A stretch of 64,000 bases of DNA from Panicum virgatum (taxonomy: Eukaryota; Streptophyta; Magnoliopsida; Poales; Poaceae). Positions within the stretch are counted from its first letter, which is position 1, and the number at the start of each line of letters is the position of its first letter. Where the stretch lies: assembly GCF_016808335.1 (NCBI RefSeq), contig NC_053146.1, positions 9,183,015-9,247,014 of the forward strand. Direction: 5' to 3'. Below are positions 10,450-22,080 of the stretch, piece after piece. A program made the translations under genes and the position numbers. The notes under the pieces are model-generated. The model did no database searches and was not told where the DNA came from. It saw only the letters and a list, made by a program, of their open reading frames with translations.

Positions 10450-12178
10450 TTACATGTATGACGCCTTCAAGTTTGTAGATGTGTTTTTCTTGATCTCCTT
10501 AGCCTTCTTGTGTCTCTTCTTGCTCTTGTTCAAGTTCTTGGGCTTGCCGTTTTCTTTGCCCTCTTTCTCCTTGCATTGGTAGGACTTGTGGCCTTCTTTG
10601 CAACACTTGAAGCAAGTCACGGTTTCTCCCTTCTCAAGCTTCTTCACGCCTGTGAGGGGGTTATCTTGAGAAGGTTGTTCTTGCTCTTGAGTGCACTTTC
10701 CTTTGAGCCGCCTCAAGTCCGCCATTAGCCTTTCTACCTCTTGTTTGAGCTTATCATTTTAATTAGCAATGAGATCATCACATGTTTCTACAATCACATT
10801 CTCATTGCAAGGGGTTAGATCACAAGAGATAGATGCATCTACCTTGACAATGGGAATAGCACAAGGAATATTGCAAGGGAAAAATTCATCCGATGATGAT
10901 CTACTTTTAGATTCAAGGCTCTCATATTTCTTTTTAAGCTCTTCATGCTCATTGTCTAACAAATTGAATTTGTTTAGCAAGTTCTCATATCTTGAGACAA
11001 ATGAGGCATGAAGCTTTTCTTTAGCTTTGAGAGCTTTGATTTCTTTATTTTGTTTAGTGAGATGTTCTTGTTGATTATGGAGAAGTGTCATCATCTCACT
11101 AATTTCATTAGTTTCAACATCGAATTCATCATTGGAGGAGGAGTCATCACTTAAATCGTTATTACCTTGTACCATGAGACACATGGGAGGTGGTGATGAT
11201 CTCCGAGGGCGATGGGTAGTGGAGCTCTTGGAATTTTTCTTGTGACTTGAGCTTTCACCACTTTTCTTGGGCTTGTAGATGGCAGAGAGAGCTTGAGATC
11301 TTGATTTGTTCTTTTTCTTCGCCATCTTCTCCATCCCAACCGCACTCCCTCTAATGAGAGTTTTGTACCCAAGCTCATAGAGCTCATGTACATGCTTGGC
11401 AATCTTGCGGTGATAGTATAGCACGACCCTTGGATATTCTTCATCGCTTGAACTTGATTCATCATCACTCTCATCCTCTTCTTCTTCTTCTTCACTTGAG
11501 CTTGATGAGTCTTGTCGCCTTGGTTGATATTTGCATGAATGCTTGGCGGCAAGACTTTTGTGGCTTGAAGAAGAGGTGGACTCTTGTTCCTTCTTTGTCA
11601 TTCCCATACTTTTCTCATGAGCAATGATTTGATTGATGACTTGGTTGGGTGTAAGTTTGACCAAGTCTTGCTTTTGCAAGTGTGTTGATGAAGTCGTAGT
11701 CGAGCTTGCGAAGGCTCCGGAGAATCTTGCAGTTGATTTCTTCATCTTTAAGTTGATTGAGACCTAATGCATTGATTTCATTGACAAGAGTATTTAATCG
11801 TGAATACATGTCATGAGCATTTTCATTGGGAAGTTGCTTAAAGATACTAAGCTCCTCGCCGAGAATATGATATTTTTGATTGGCAACATCCTTTGTGCCC
11901 TCATGATTCTCGACAATTTGCTTCCATAACTTATGAGCATTTTCATTAGCAAAAACACGATTAAAAACACTATCACATAACGAGGACAATAGAATTGATT
12001 TAGCAATGGCATCATATTGTCTCTCGGTCTAAGTCTCATTTTTCTTGCCTAATTTGGTGACACACCAAACATCAAGCCCACGGGCTTGGAGATGTGCTTG
12101 CATAAGCACTTTCCATCGAGGAAAACCCGTGCCATCGAAAAAAGGAGCCCTATCGGTACTCATCCCTTCTCCGGACAT
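10450..12178 (-). pseudogene. gag: gag polyprotein of nested copia element
   Basis: Minus-strand reading begins at ATG 12178, about 100 bp after the PBS. The N-terminus has the PFFDGTGFPRWK-type motif, followed by the UBN2-type gag segment (KLWKQIVENHEGTKDVANQK region, about 11989-11690), a long Ser/Glu/Lys-rich stretch with coiled-coil character (11745-10759), and a CX2CX4HX4C zinc knuckle (CFKCCKEGHKSYQC) near 10610. It carries an in-frame TAG near 12028, a frameshift near 11690 and a TAA at about 10759. Gag forms the virus-like particle and the knuckle binds the RNA. Large Ser/acidic-rich gags occur in the SIRE/Maximus group; that assignment is inference. Confidence 0.85.
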
Positions 12179-12275
12179 GACACTCACTCGACGGTGAAGT
12201 CGATGGGTCTCCTACGAGCTTTCTCACAAATTTACCAATGGAATTGGCTAATCCTCATAAGAGGTGTGAGACCAG

Positions 12276-12287
12276 GCTCTGATACCA
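12276..12287 (-). other. PBS of nested copia element
   Basis: Minus strand TGGTATCAGAGC, complementary to the 3' part of initiator methionine tRNA, two bases from the LTR border. It is the standard minus-strand primer site of plant Ty1/copia elements. Confidence 0.95.
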
Positions 12288-12289
12288 AT

Positions 12290-13678
12290 TGTAAGGATCA
12301 TCGGGGTGTCCGACCCTAGAGGGGGAGGGGGTGAATAGGGTCGCTAATTCGCTTTCTAACCTAGGGCTCAAACTACTTGCATAGGATAAACCTAACACGT
12401 CCTACACATGCTAATTATGACTAAGCTTTATCTATACTACTCTCTACTTACCCCAAAAGACTTGCAACCTATAGCCAATCCTAATCAAACTAACTAGGAA
12501 AGTGAAGGCACGCAAGATAGAGTAAATGCGGAAACGTAATATGGTAAGTAAAGAGGTAAGGGCAAGAGGGATGCAAACTCTCGAGTAGACACGGTCATGT
12601 AACATGGTTCGGCTCAAACGCCTACGTCCACGGGACACCGAGGCTCTTCTGATCACCATCTTGCACTAGGCCACCAAGGCGCACCGGCAAGCAAAGGCAA
12701 GTGCCCACAAGACACCGAGTCTCGTGCACCGCCACCGTCTCTCTCGGTCACTCGGCCGAAATCCACTACGGAGCTTCTCCACCAAGGATGGGGTCTCCTC
12801 TTCCCCCGTACAAAGTGTCGGCACCGCTCCACACTAAGTCGGAGGGTCGTCAACGGGAATGCTTTCCTTGCTTCGGCAAGACTTCTCTTAAGCTAGTTCT
12901 CTCATGAACTAAGCCTATACAAGTGCACAAAACACTCTCTCAAAGCTTCTCACAAGTTAGATATAGCACTAAGCACTTCTAGGATGGTTGGTGAGAATCT
13001 TTGCTTGGGCAGCACTTTCTTCAGCTCTTGAGGCTTCCAACCATATGTGACAACCGGCCATGGGGGTATATATAGGCAGCACAAGCAAATATAACCGTTG
13101 GAGAAAAGCTGCCTAAAAAGTACCTAATGCCGGTCAATCCGACGCTCCCCCAATAGCCATCGTCGATTTAACCGGTGAATGTAATCTGCCCGACTGAAAT
13201 ACTAGCCGTTACTTGTACGGGCAATTAACCGATGTAGTGTCGGTTCAACCGGTGAACGTAGTTGTCCTTTGATCAAATGAAAAACCAACTCTCTAGACAA
13301 CTACACCGATGTAATTGACCGGTGCATCATCGGTTCAACCGATGTATGCATTTTCCTTGGTCTTCTTCTGCCATTGCACCGACGTATTCAATATCTTCAT
13401 CGTCGGTTCATCCGGTGCACTCTGCTAACTGAGTCTTCTCGGAGCCCATTGCACCGGTGAATGTAATTTGCCTCACGCCGGTTTAACCGGTGAGTGCAAA
13501 TTACCTCTGTCTTGGTCCTTTCGACCTGATTTCTTTGGGGTTTTGTATCTTTTCATCCCTTGGACCTATAAGCCTGATAATGATCATCTTAACACATATA
13601 TTAGTCCAAGTGTTGTGTGTGTCATCAATCGCCAAAACATTATATTGAAATATGGCATGAGAGGTCATTTTCGCTACA
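12290..13678 (-). repeat. 5' LTR of nested copia element (right, 1389 bp)
   Basis: Pair of 7597-8986, differing by scattered, mostly transition-type substitutions. A TATA-like TATATATA lies near 13067-13075 on the strand of transcription, with the CGGTTNAACCGGTG repeats (13130-13505) upstream of it. Confidence 0.93.
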
Positions 13679-15123
13679 TCAGCCCAGTAACATCTACACC
13701 GAACATGTCTACTCTTTGCTTGGCAATCCTTAGCCGAACCAATGAGATGACAAATTGTGTGCAGCCTTCTCCTTCACAAGAATCTGGTTCTCCACATGAA
13801 CCGATTTTTATTAATGTACATGAAAATTCTGCAGGGCATGCACCGATAAGTTCGGTTCAGATGATGGTACAAGATAATTCTGTAGAACATCGTCTTACTT
13901 CTTTAGCACAAGCATCCACGAGTGGTAGATGCAAAGCCGATCCCGCTAGGTTAAAAGAGGATCCGGCTAGTGTGATGAAAACTAAATTCGGTGTGGATAT
14001 AGGTAATTCTACATTATACCAAAAGCCATATCCTTCTGAATTTGATTTAGTTTCTTTTCCTGCTGGTTGGTGTGTTCCTGATTTTGTGAAATTTAGTGGT
14101 GATGATAATAAAGTACCTTGGGAGCACATTGACCAATATATCTTACAACTGGGAAAAGCTGGTTTTCATGAGGCTTTGCGCATTCGCTTATTTTCATTAT
14201 CTTTGATTGGAACCGCCTTTTCTTGGTTTTCTTCATTGGCCCCAAATTCTATTCAATCTTGGAATCAGTTGGAACGTAAGTTTCATGATCGTTTTTATAA
14301 TGGGCACAATAAAGCTAAACTGTTGGATTTGGCATCGGTTAGGCAAGGCCAAGATCAGCCTGCTTCGAATTACTTCCGAAGGTTTAAAGATATCAAAAGC
14401 CAATGTTTAAATTTAACAGTTTCTAAAAAGGAATTGGCTGATTTGGCTTTTGATGGTTTGTGTTCTTATTTGAAAAAAGAACTCGAAGGCTTTGAGTACC
14501 ACACTGTTAATTATTTGCACATGAAAGTCTTGGGTTTAGAATTTAGACTCCAAAACGCAAAAGATGCCCATAATACTCATCAGTCCATACATGTTGATTG
14601 TAAATCTGATTCGGACGATGAGAAAAAGGAATTTGCTCAATTCATATGGCCATCAGAAGCTAAGCCATGTTCTTGTTCATCGCTTAAGCCGATTCCGAAG
14701 AATCGGCAAGAACAAGTTCGTTTCATATTTGATGTTTCTTAGTGTGATCGCATATTTGATGAATTGCTTAGAAGCGAAAACATCAAGTTGTCACATGTCA
14801 TACCGCCACTTGAGGAGCTAAAGCAGCATGCATATTGCAAGTGGCATAATACTTTTTCTCATGCAACTAATGATTGCAATATCTTTCGTCGAAAAATCCA
14901 TTTAGCCATTAATGAAGGACGATTGGCAATGCATGAGGTAAAAGATGACAAGGCATCATTCCCTGTCCATACGATTGATTTGGATAAAGCCAAGGTACTC
15001 ATTCGGCCGGAACAAGCCGAAGGAGCAAAAGGAAAAAATGTTATCATTGGTGAGCCAAGGTCGAAAAATGTCAATAACAAGGTTCGGGCTAGGGAAGTAA
15101 CGATGGAGAAGACTCCTGATTGA
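13679..15123 (+). pseudogene. gag: gag (Retrotrans_gag domain and C-terminal zinc motif), gypsy 1
   Basis: Continues gag on the far side of the nested insertion. The core gag domain lies at about 14020-14560: KPYPSEFDLV, then FSGDDNKVPWEHI, AFSWFSSLAP, and a VRQGQDQPASNYFRRFKD motif typical of plant gypsy gag. A TAG at 14740-14742 interrupts the frame, which resumes in register and contains CKWHNTFSHATNDC and an INEGRL motif (about 14835-14935) before TGA at 15121. The same motifs occur in gypsy 2. The frame is open leftwards into the copia LTR, but those residues are not gag. Confidence 0.88.
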
Positions 15124-16440
15124 GAGGAGTCACTGAAGATCACTGTCAAAGCTTCAAGGCCCGGAGGGCAAGAGAGTTCCTCACAAGACACGAGTCGGCC
15201 AGCTGCCCAGGCACGACCGGTCAAACCGGTCGCCTCAACCGGTCAGACCAGTTAGGCAAAAAGCCGACCCAGAACTTTCAAGTCTAAGCACCCGGAAGAA
15301 GGTACTAGGAAGGTTAATGAGTCAAAGGTGCATGGGAGTTCTACAAAGCAGCTCACCTTCGCTCAGCTACTGCACAAGTACACAAAGACCGTTCCAAAAG
15401 ATCGGCCACTAAAAAAAGAACCAAGTTCACCTCCGTGTCAAGGAAAGCGTTCTTCTCCTAGGGGAGAATCCAGCAAGCATAGGGGTGACAGCACTACAGC
15501 ATTCCCTCCTCAGAATATGTGTACTACCACGCCATGGGCGTCACCGGCATCGGGTTTTTCTTGTCCTACATGGGGGCATGAAGGAATTTAGATGTATTGT
15601 TATCCGATGCTATACCCACCATCTCACCACATAGAGGAGGATCACAGAAGGCCTGTGTTCGGCAAGGTTGCACGACCAGTGCATGATCGATTGAGATCCA
15701 ACCAATTAGGTCAGAGGCGGCACCCTGCACCGGTCAGACCGGTCGCCACTGACCGGTCAGACCGGTCTCATCAGAGACCGGACAAAACTCATTCTCCAAG
15801 ACAGGTTTACCGTGTCAAGGAGAAGAAAAAAGAGGTACAACCCACTATTGATCCAGAGAAAGCTAAAGCCGATGATGTTGTGCAAATCAGCCATATCAAA
15901 GTGGTTGTCAATGATGCGGGTACAAGACCGATGGTTTTTGGTAAATCGGTCAGTCCTTCTATCCAAAGGCCGATCATGGCTAATGATCATGAGGCTAGCA
16001 GCAGTAACTCGACATCAAATTACTTTCAACCAAGATGGTGTCCTTCGGGGTTGACTCATACTCAAAGAAGGAAGCTGCAGCGTCTACGTGCTCAGGAGAA
16101 GAAGGAAAAAGAGTTCAAGAGGCTGAGGGACAAACAATCCGACCACTACAGACCAATGGTCCCTCAAGGCAAGGTATGGAGGGTCAAACCAGATGACCAG
16201 ACAGCACAACTGGTCGAACTGCCTCAGGAGACCGGTCTGACCGGTACAAGCAACTGGTCTGACCGCCCAGAGCAACCGGTCAGACCGGTTGAGGTTGCAG
16301 CAGAACAGAAAGCCGAATCGGCAATGCCTATTTCGGTTCCTTGCGATGGAGAAACACCGCTAACATTCTCGGTACAAGGTAATGAGGAGCTAGCGGATCA
16401 TGAGGCTACACCAAAAGAGCAGCAATATGGAGCTCGATGA
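15124..16440 (+). pseudogene. gag-pol linker region, gypsy 1
   Basis: One frame from about 15328 to 16440, broken by a TAG at 15589-15591. The product is basic and hydrophilic and holds a YFQPRWCPSGL motif followed by a Lys/Arg/Glu helix (LQRLRAQEKKEKE), matching YHRPRWCPDGL at about 56316 in gypsy 2. The palindromic ACCGGTCAGACCGGT arrays run through it (15207-15252, 15729-15780, 16231-16290) and encode low-complexity Pro-Val-Arg or Asp-Arg-Ser peptides. In Tat-type elements such a spacer precedes the protease, but the protease itself is missing here. Confidence 0.7.
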
Positions 16441-16639
16441 CATTTAAGTGCTCGGGGGGTAAAATATTGGCAAATGATAATTTACCTCATGAAGTTTCTA
16501 TGCAACAGATTAGTTTGCAAGGGGCTCTCAAGACTTTGATCATGTATTTGAGGTCTTGAGCTGGTTGAAAATTGCAACATCAGCGGATAAAAGCCGAATT
16601 AGAAGTTTTTCAATTCGAGCTAGAAAATTGGCAAACTAT

Positions 16640-17139
16640 TTGTAATAAGGCATATTGATGCTCTTACTTCTATTCTTCGGTTAAAGAATGAAACCGAATT
16701 TACTTGGTGGGGGGGGGGGGCAGAATAGCAAGAGGTCATTGAAAAGATCAAGGTTTATTTGTCTTCACCACCTGTGCTCAAGGCGCCTAGGAGAGGGATT
16801 CCTTTCAGGCTTTATGTGGCTGCTGAAGACAAGATCATTGTGGCTGTTTTGACTCAAGAAACCGAAGACAAGGAGTATGTCATCACTTATATAAGCCGAC
16901 GACTTATTGATGCGGAGACAATGTATACTCTTACTGATAAGTTATGTTTGTCTCTCTATTATGCTTGTACCAAATTGAAGTATTATCTACTATTTAGTAC
17001 TTGCATAGTAGTATGTCAAACTGATGTGCTCAAGCGCATGTTACAAAAGCTGATTTTAAGTGATAGAATCGGCGAGTGGGCTTATGATTTAGTTGAATAT
17101 GATTTGGCTTGTGAATCCTTGGAATCTATGAGAGGCTGA
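16640..17139 (+). pseudogene. pol: RT thumb / RNase H fragment, gypsy 1
   Basis: Begins in a decayed WGGxQ-type stretch with a G-run (16710-16721). The frame 16759-17139 has the RNase H-proximal motifs VYLSSPPVL, PFRLYVAA, ITYISRRLIDAETMY and LYYACTKLKYYL, aligning with 58590-58830 of gypsy 2. Everything upstream of the RT thumb (fingers, palm and the YxDD box) is absent, so this pol could not copy RNA. Confidence 0.8.
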
Positions 17140-18290
17140 ATCATAGCGGATTAATGATAAGCATGCTTTGGGAATCGGCTATGTTACTTGCACACCACGG
17201 AATTATATTTTGATAGATCGGTTTGTGATGATGGTCAAAGAATTGGTGCTGTCTTGATTTCTCCAAGTGGTGGTATTCTGACTTCTCAAACCGATCAAAG
17301 GAGGATTGCATAAATAATCAAGTTGAGTATGAAGCCCTCTTATTTGGCTTGGAATTTTTGCAATCTACGGGCGTGAAACATGTTGAAGCCTTTGGTGATT
17401 CACTTCTGATGGTGCAGCAAGTACTCGAGGTATGCTAATGATATAATGGATATTTAAATGCATATCTTGACAAGTACCTTGATATTATTTCTTCCTTCAA
17501 TGAATTTGTTATAAGATATATACCAATGGAAGAGAATGGACAAGCTATTTCTATGGCTAAGCAAGCATCTGGCTAATAAATTATGAAGAAATATTTTCAT
17601 ATTCGAAAGTCGATGCAAGCAAAAGCCAAGTTGCAGGATCTAGACGAACCGGTCCGACCGGTCGATGCAACCGGTCTGACCGCCTAGACCGGTCTGACCG
17701 GTCATGAGACCGATCTGACCGTCCAGACTGCTGGAGATACCAATTCGGCTATGAAAGGTGATTCATCACTAAAGCCGAAGATCAGGACTGGAGGGTTCCT
17801 GTAATCTCCTATCTAAAGATCTTGGTCGCGGTGCAGAAAAGGATATTTGGCGGATAACACTTAAAAATGTTTTAGTCAACGATAAGCTCTATCGTTGAAT
17901 AGCCGAATATTTATTTCTTAAATGTTTGAGCTCAGATCAGGCCAAAGTTGCCATGAGGAATGTTCATGAAGATATTTGTGGTATACATCAATCGGCTCCA
18001 AAGATGAAGTAGTTGTTTAAAAGAGCCGATTTGTATGAGTTTGCAATGATGTCTGATTCTTTCAAGTAGTATAAGGGGTGTGAAGAATGTCAGCGGTTTG
18101 CACACTGTGTTGATACATCCTATTATCAACTCATAGTCGTTCCGAGGTTGAGGATTTGGATTTCATTGATTAAATTAATCCTCCATCTTCAAAGAGGCAT
18201 TGCTTCGTGTTAATTGCTACAGATTATTCTACTAAATAGACAGAAGTGGTTCTTTGAAGAACATGATTCACAGTCGAGATAATTTATACT
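17140..18290 (+). pseudogene. pol: Decayed second RNase H and integrase zinc-binding remnant, gypsy 1
   Basis: Broken frames at about 17210-17580 resemble the extra RNase H of gypsy 2 (DGSxCDDGxxIGxVLISPxGG, EYEALLxGL-type traces). Around 17930-18130 traces of an H-H-C-C integrase zinc site are visible (HEDICGIHQS, YKGCEECQRF). The sequence degenerates just after the start of the integrase core near 18280. ACCGGT palindromes recur at 17647-17720. Confidence 0.65.
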
Positions 18291-18441
18291 CAGGCTTATC
18301 CTACTTGCACCAGATGACATGGTCATACACACTATCGTCATTGAAAGCAAGAGGTGATTGGTGCGTAGGTGCTTCTCATTGTTCAAGTGCATTTTTGGCC
18401 TTTGAGAAATGTTTCTTGGCACGCAAGCTTTACTAAGAAAC

Positions 18442-18458
18442 GGGGGGGGGGGGGGATA
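18442..18458 (+). other. Polypurine tract, gypsy 1
   Basis: AAACG followed by a run of 14 G and ATA, immediately before the 3' LTR start TGTTGACACC. The expanded G-run is unusual and may be length-variable. Confidence 0.75.
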
Positions 18459-19068
18459 TGTTGACACCCAAAATTGGCACGATTCAGGTTTTCTGGACAA
18501 TCTGGACAGACCGGTCAGACCTCTCTTCTAAACCGGTCAGACCTCTCTTCTAAACCGGTCAGACAGGTCTATATAAGTTTGTCAAATTGCCAAATGGACT
18601 ATACCATTGCGTAGATCTCGTCGAGACGATCGAAATGCATATATAGAACGTCCAATTTGGAGTTCGAATGAGGGAGTTATGCCTCCCGGAAGACCTGCAC
18701 CCCGGTCTGACCGGTCAGACCGGTCCAGAGACCGGTCAGACCGGTCCGAAACGCCCAATCCGAGTTAGGAGTTGTATTCACACATTTATCCTTTACTTTT
18801 TCCTTCAAACCCTAACTTTTCCAATCTCATCTGCTGTTCTTCGCTCGTCTCCACGGCATTCGATGGCGTTCTGAGTGGCCTGCCGACCTCAGAGCAACCC
18901 TTGATCCACGAGCTCCGACGGGGTCCCTCCCGAGCTCGAGGTTTTAGGTCTTCGCGGCGTTCTCTGTAGAACCAGTCTGTGCGCAGGGAGGCCGTTGGTG
19001 AAAATCGTATCGACGATCAACACGCGTTCTAGCGCATTCGAGTGTGTTGGCGCAAATTAGTGTCAACA
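18459..19068 (+). repeat. 3' LTR of gypsy element 1 (610 bp)
   Basis: Shorter than the 5' LTR. It lacks about 120 bp that includes the TATA segment (after GAGTTGTATT at about 18779), lacks the downstream ACCGGT array, and has gained a tandem copy of CAGACCTCTCTTCTAAACCG near 18513-18560. Ends GTGTCAACA followed by the TSD TAGGC. Confidence 0.93.
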
Positions 19069-19073
19069 TAGGC

Positions 19074-20044
19074 CACAAGTAGGAGATCTATCCATGAGAA
19101 GAAAAGAGGACGAGGCATATTGATGGATGCTTATCAGATGGAAGCCAAGCCTAAGTTCAAGTACTTTGACTACACGCTGCAAAAACATCACTTTCACTAC
19201 TTCAGGCCTTCAGGGAATAGCTGTAAACATGTCTTGTGACACAAATGGGATACCCTAGTCATCATTCATCAATCATTGTCATGTGAATCAAAATCACTGA
19301 GTTATTAGTTACATATAATTTATGGAGATATAGATGGTGCAATGGCGGACCCATGATTTTTCTGGAGCCTGGACGAACATAGAATTTTAAAGAAAAAAGA
19401 TATACCATGATAATTGTCTCACCATGACACTAAAATTGATTGAGCATTTGCAGACAAGCAACGGTGCTTGCCTAGTGCTTTGTTAGGTCATGCTCGTGGT
19501 TTAGTGCTTTGCTGCTATGACTACGTGATTGATGTCAGCAGCAAGGGTTGTGCCAGCTTCAAGCGTGCGCGCGCCCTCGACGCCTCTGTACATGCAGGCA
19601 GTAAAAGGTTTTTTTTCTAAAACTGTGGACATTGTGCCGCTTGAACCACCGCTTCCTCTGCAATGTTGTCCTCTGACTTTTAGGCTTGTAGCTGAAGGAT
19701 GATGCCGTTGACAGATGTCTCTCGCTCTACATATTGACATACAAATTTGTGAGTTTTGTCCGTTCCTGACTGTGCTTGGACTTTGTTGAGGGGACCATGG
19801 ACCCTGCCAGCTCCCTAGTTCCATCACTAGGTCCGACACTTTTCATTGCTTGAGGAAGCGTCGCAAATTTCTTGTCTCTTATCTTGTGATAAGAACACAA
19901 CATTCTTGTGATAAGCAACAACATAGGAGTACGAGAGCTCTAGTCATTGTTGTCTTCCAGTTGCAGCTCATTCCGATCTCCCAACTAATGGACTCGTGGG
20001 ATGGGCTGTGATGCTTATTCTTCGTTCGTATGCTAATTTGATAT
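19074..20044. other. Intergenic, no gene recognised
   Basis: Mixed-composition sequence between two retrotransposons. A hAT-like phrase GGCGGACCCATGATTTTTC near 19345 has no matching second end. No convincing open frame. Confidence 0.45.
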
Positions 20045-20485
20045 CTTGTGATATAAACTGCTTGTGCAGTACGTCCTATTTACAGGGAAAACTCAGCCGA
20101 ACTTTTGTATAATCTTTACAATTGTGTTTTTAATTCATTTTTGGTGGCCTCCGAATTGTGGAAACATCCGGGATGTTACAACTCGTGCATGTGATCTAAA
20201 CTGATGCAAATCTCTAGGTGTTGATCATGTGTGTCATCGTATAAAAAAGCTACGCATCATAAATTTCACCAACATAACAACCAGCTACTTGTAGAATGGA
20301 TGGGTCGAGAAATCGAAGTAGAAAGAATGAAATGGCCGAAGTCGTTTTGGCTACTCGGCCTTCCTACGGCTTAAGGTGAAATTAACACCGAACCAAGACA
20401 ACATCAGTGAATAGTTGGCAAGAATTTGATGTCCATTTATCAAAGCATAAAGGGAAAAGGTGACTACAAACTGGTCTTTATATAG
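20045..20485 (+). repeat. Host flank of copia element 2, original copy (441 bp)
   Basis: Near-identical to 27924-28364. Ends in the target-site sequence TATAG directly before the LTR. It is host DNA, not part of the element, and its duplication records a later recombination. Confidence 0.92.
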
Positions 20486-22080
20486 TGAGGGACCGAAACT
20501 GGCGACCAGAGGCGGGGTGAATGGGAGCCGATCAAAATTTCTCTCGAAATTGATCTGTCGGCCTATATCCCGAAAATCACCACAAACCCTCGAACCTAGG
20601 ATGAGAGAGTAGCTAAGGACTAGCTATCTCTAAGCAAAAAGCCCTAGGGAGAGAAACGGAAGCAATACAAGAAAACTCCCCAAACAGCAGCTCTGCTGAG
20701 TCAGACCGGTCTGACCGCAAACTCAGACCGGTCAGACCGGTTGGGCTGGAAATTAAAATTCCAGACCGGTCAGACCGGTTACCCAGACCGGTCAGACCGG
20801 TCGCTCCCAGACAGCCCGCAACCAAAGCTTCAAATGGCAAATCTCAAGCAAATGAAGTCTAAATCCAACGAAACTTGGAGGATACCTTCACACCTGTCCC
20901 GTGAACATATCCCCAAGAGATCTCTCATAAAAGATTAAAGGATCTTGAGAATTCGGGGGAAGATCAAAGTGGATTGGGGTTTTCTCAAGAACACAAAAAC
21001 TCCAATTCGTGAGAACTCGCGATTCCAGGGGGTTTGGCACTAGGCTAGATGCATAGGAATCGTCACAAAGAGTACAACAAAGCACGAATTCAAAGGGTTG
21101 TCTCCTCCAAACACACAACACACCAAAAGATGAGAATTCGAACCCAAAACGCAAGAGAGGAGGGAGAGGACGAGAACTCAGCACACAAAGGTGAATCTCA
21201 AACGAATTTCATTCATTAATCTCAGAGGAATTCACCTATACAAAGGATAGAGCCTACCATACCATCATCCACCCTCTAGATTGGAGAGATTAGCTATAAT
21301 CTAACCTTCCTTTGCATTGGAGACCTTGGCCCTAACCTGGAGCAGGGGGAAGGGGAAGGAAAAACCGAAAAAGACTCAAAAGGCTCAAAAGACTCTACCC
21401 CCACGAACAGGTGAGGGGGACTTAAATACCCAGCTGCTGCGGCCAGACCGGTCAGACCGGTCCAAGGGACCGGTCAGACCGGTCGGGTCTGCAGCAGCCC
21501 TGTACACGACCTCAATCAACGGTGGAGTTTCTTTCTTCGACTCGAAGTCTTCCCTGTGATGCCTCCACGTTGACGAAGATCCGGTCCGCGGTTTTGGAGG
21601 GTCCGCGAAACCTGGATAGATGGCCAGTTTTGAGAAAACCGCCAAAACTCCTTGCGCGGGAAGATTCCCGCCTCCACACCGTGGCCCTAGACGCCGTTCC
21701 CGCCTCGGCCTCCTGACGGCCCTAGACGCCGCCCGACGCCCATCACCTCCTCGCTCGCAGCGAGGCCCTAGACGCCGTCGACGCCCGTCACCTCCGCCAG
21801 TCCCGAGACCGACGCCCGTACCTCCATGACTTGGCGTCTTCAACCGCCGTCCGCCAGCTTGGTTTTGTGGCACAAACCAAGAAACCCGCCTTCCATCGCC
21901 GCTTGTGCCCTCGATCCAGGAGTGGATGCCACAGCTGCCGCCCGGCCTGAGCTCTTCCACGGCAGCTCTCCGTCGACACTTGACGCCCGTGTACCTGCAA
22001 CCAAAGACCAAGCGCACGATCACACCGCACGGTTGACAATTCACTCATCACAGGCAGGATAGAGTACTCAACATTCCTCA
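20486..22080 (-). repeat. 3' LTR of copia 2 (1595 bp)
   Basis: Starts TGAGGGACCG and ends CATTCCTCA in plus orientation. On the coding (minus) strand a TATTTAAG box lies at 21421-21428. ACCGGTCAGACCGGT arrays lie just upstream of that box (21443-21484) and again downstream (20702-20803). The U3 part contains an open frame of 219 codons (22044-21385) that is also open in the copy at 28365-29919. Confidence 0.93.
21421..21428 (-). promoter_or_regulatory. TATA-like box in copia 2 LTR
   Basis: Minus strand GGGTATTTAAGTCCCCC, placed roughly mid-LTR with palindromic arrays immediately upstream. Plausible core promoter; not tested. Confidence 0.5.

Larger units (their letters stand above)
7597..13678 (-). 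mobile_element. Nested gag-only Ty1/copia-type element
   Basis: Two 1.39 kb LTRs (TGTAAGGATC...TCGCTACA in plus orientation) flank a 3.3 kb internal region; perfect TSDs TCAGC lie at 7592-7596 and 13679-13683. A minus-strand PBS (TGGTATCAGAGC, complementary to initiator Met tRNA) abuts the right LTR and a minus-strand polypurine tract abuts the left LTR, so it is transcribed right to left. Only gag is present: no protease, integrase or RT. A complete PBS, PPT and LTR pair with no pol is the structure expected of a non-autonomous derivative mobilised in trans. It inserted after gypsy 1, into its gag region. Confidence 0.93.
6256..19068 (+). mobile_element. Degenerate Tat-type Ty3/gypsy retrotransposon with nested copia insertion
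   Basis: Bounded by LTRs starting TGTTGACACCC and ending GTGTCAACA, and flanked by perfect 5-bp target duplications TAGGC (6251-6255 and 19069-19073). Internal order is PBS, gag start, a nested copia element (7597-13678), gag continuation, a long gag-pol linker, RNase H, a second RNase H-like remnant, the integrase zinc-binding remnant, a polypurine tract and the 3' LTR. Protease and nearly all of the RT palm are missing between about 16440 and 16640, and the integrase core is truncated. Stops interrupt gag. Gag and linker motifs match the second gypsy element at 52.8-62.7 kb, so the two belong to one lineage. Not autonomous. Confidence 0.93.

Noticed and set aside
13468..13678. Start of the gypsy 1 gag at 13468
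   Set aside because: These codons lie in the copia LTR; homologous reading in the left LTR shows it is a chance fusion. Gag resumes at 13679.
20702..20803. CRISPR-like array of ACCGGTCAGACCGGT repeats
   Set aside because: Irregular spacing, palindromic units, inside an LTR of a plant genome; no cas genes are possible here.
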